The notes under the pieces were generated by a model. It saw nothing but the letters and a program-made list of their open reading frames with translations. It was not told the origin of the DNA and did no database searches. From Curtobacterium citreum (GTDB taxonomy: Bacteria; Actinomycetota; Actinomycetes; Actinomycetales; Microbacteriaceae): DNA of 64,000 nt. The stretch is from positions 2,356,001 through 2,420,000 of the forward strand of contig NZ_VFMQ01000001.1 of NCBI RefSeq assembly GCF_006715175.1, given 5' to 3'. Shown one piece after another: positions 63,831 to 64,000 of the stretch (position 1 is its first letter; each line of letters starts with the position of its first letter). Made by a program: the position numbers and the translations under genes.

Positions 63831-64000
63831 TCAGGCCTCGGTCGTCTCGGCGTCGTCCGACGCGTCGGCAGCAGGGGCCTCGGGGGCCTTCTTCTCCGAC
63901 TTCGGCTTGAGGACCGGCTTCTTGGCCGAGTCGGCCACGAAGGCCTGCTTCGGCTCGGCGACCTTGACGACGGACTCGGTGTTGCCCTCGCCCTTGAACT
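63831..64000 (-). CDS. rpsP: 30S ribosomal protein S16, C-terminal part
   Basis: Runs off the right edge; 56 codons plus stop TGA (63833-63831). The visible end reads FKGEGNTESVVKVAEPKQAF then a Lys/Ala/Glu/Pro-rich tail ending AETTEA. The extended charged tail after the S16 fold is typical of high-GC Actinobacteria. First gene of the rpsP-khpA-rimM-trmD group. Confidence 0.88.
   Translation of the reverse strand, partial: FKGEGNTESVVKVAEPKQAFVADSAKKPVLKPKSEKKAPEAPAADASDDAETTEA

Overview
This window is a contiguous stretch of a high-GC actinobacterial chromosome. Gene order (rpsP-khpA-rimM-trmD, rplS-lepB-rnhB-DUF2469, yraN-comM-dprA-xerC, rpsB-tsf-pyrH-frr-cdsA), the multifunctional 2-oxoglutarate enzyme Kgd, GlgE-type glucan synthesis, a SigR/RsrA redox pair, Lsr2 and a tmRNA tag of ANSKRTDFALAA all point to Actinobacteria. 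The overall character fits the family Microbacteriaceae, probably a Curtobacterium-like organism; that last step is inference. I see no insertion sequence, prophage, CRISPR array or tRNA. This is core chromosome, so the novelty is mostly regulatory and in small genes.

Layout. 1-4.6 kb: end of an Old Yellow Enzyme gene, a coupled pair of CNNM/CorC membrane proteins, and a divergent guaB1. 4.8-14.7 kb: kgd, a GNAT, the rsrA-sigR pair with two promoters, then aroA-rsgA, a membrane protein with an operator-like dyad over its start, and hisN. 15-25.5 kb: a large LuxR regulator behind a possible leader peptide, a GlmS paralogue, a very small membrane peptide, an M50-like protease, a metY/flavin-monooxygenase pair and an amino-acid permease. 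25.6-30.7 kb: a lysine-tailed protein, a 17-bp tandem repeat, ssrA, smpB, ftsX, ftsE, prfB. 30.7-39.3 kb: a cysteine desulfurase and the glycogen/alpha-glucan genes glgX, glgE, glgB. 39.5-47 kb: a YbbN-like thioredoxin, an unusual membrane protein with an internal lipobox, a long DivIVA-like coiled coil, a hydrolase, a transglycosylase-like protein and a second DivIVA-domain protein. 47-53 kb: cdsA, frr, pyrH, tsf, rpsB and a sugar MFS transporter. 53-64 kb: a degenerate M23 protein, xerC, dprA, comM, yraN, lsr2, DUF2469, rnhB, a frameshifted lepB, rplS, a convergent map, trmD, rimM, khpA and the end of rpsP.

Themes. (1) Five near-identical long palindromes with covarying stems sit just after genes, a family of bidirectional terminator-like elements. 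(2) Many genes have a TANNNT -10 box only 6-10 bases before the start codon, so leaderless mRNAs appear common and help fix several starts. (3) sigR has an exact GGAAT-N18-GTT promoter overlapping the start of aroA. (4) lepB carries a single-base frameshift in a G/C homopolymer, which is either a sequence error or a real lesion.
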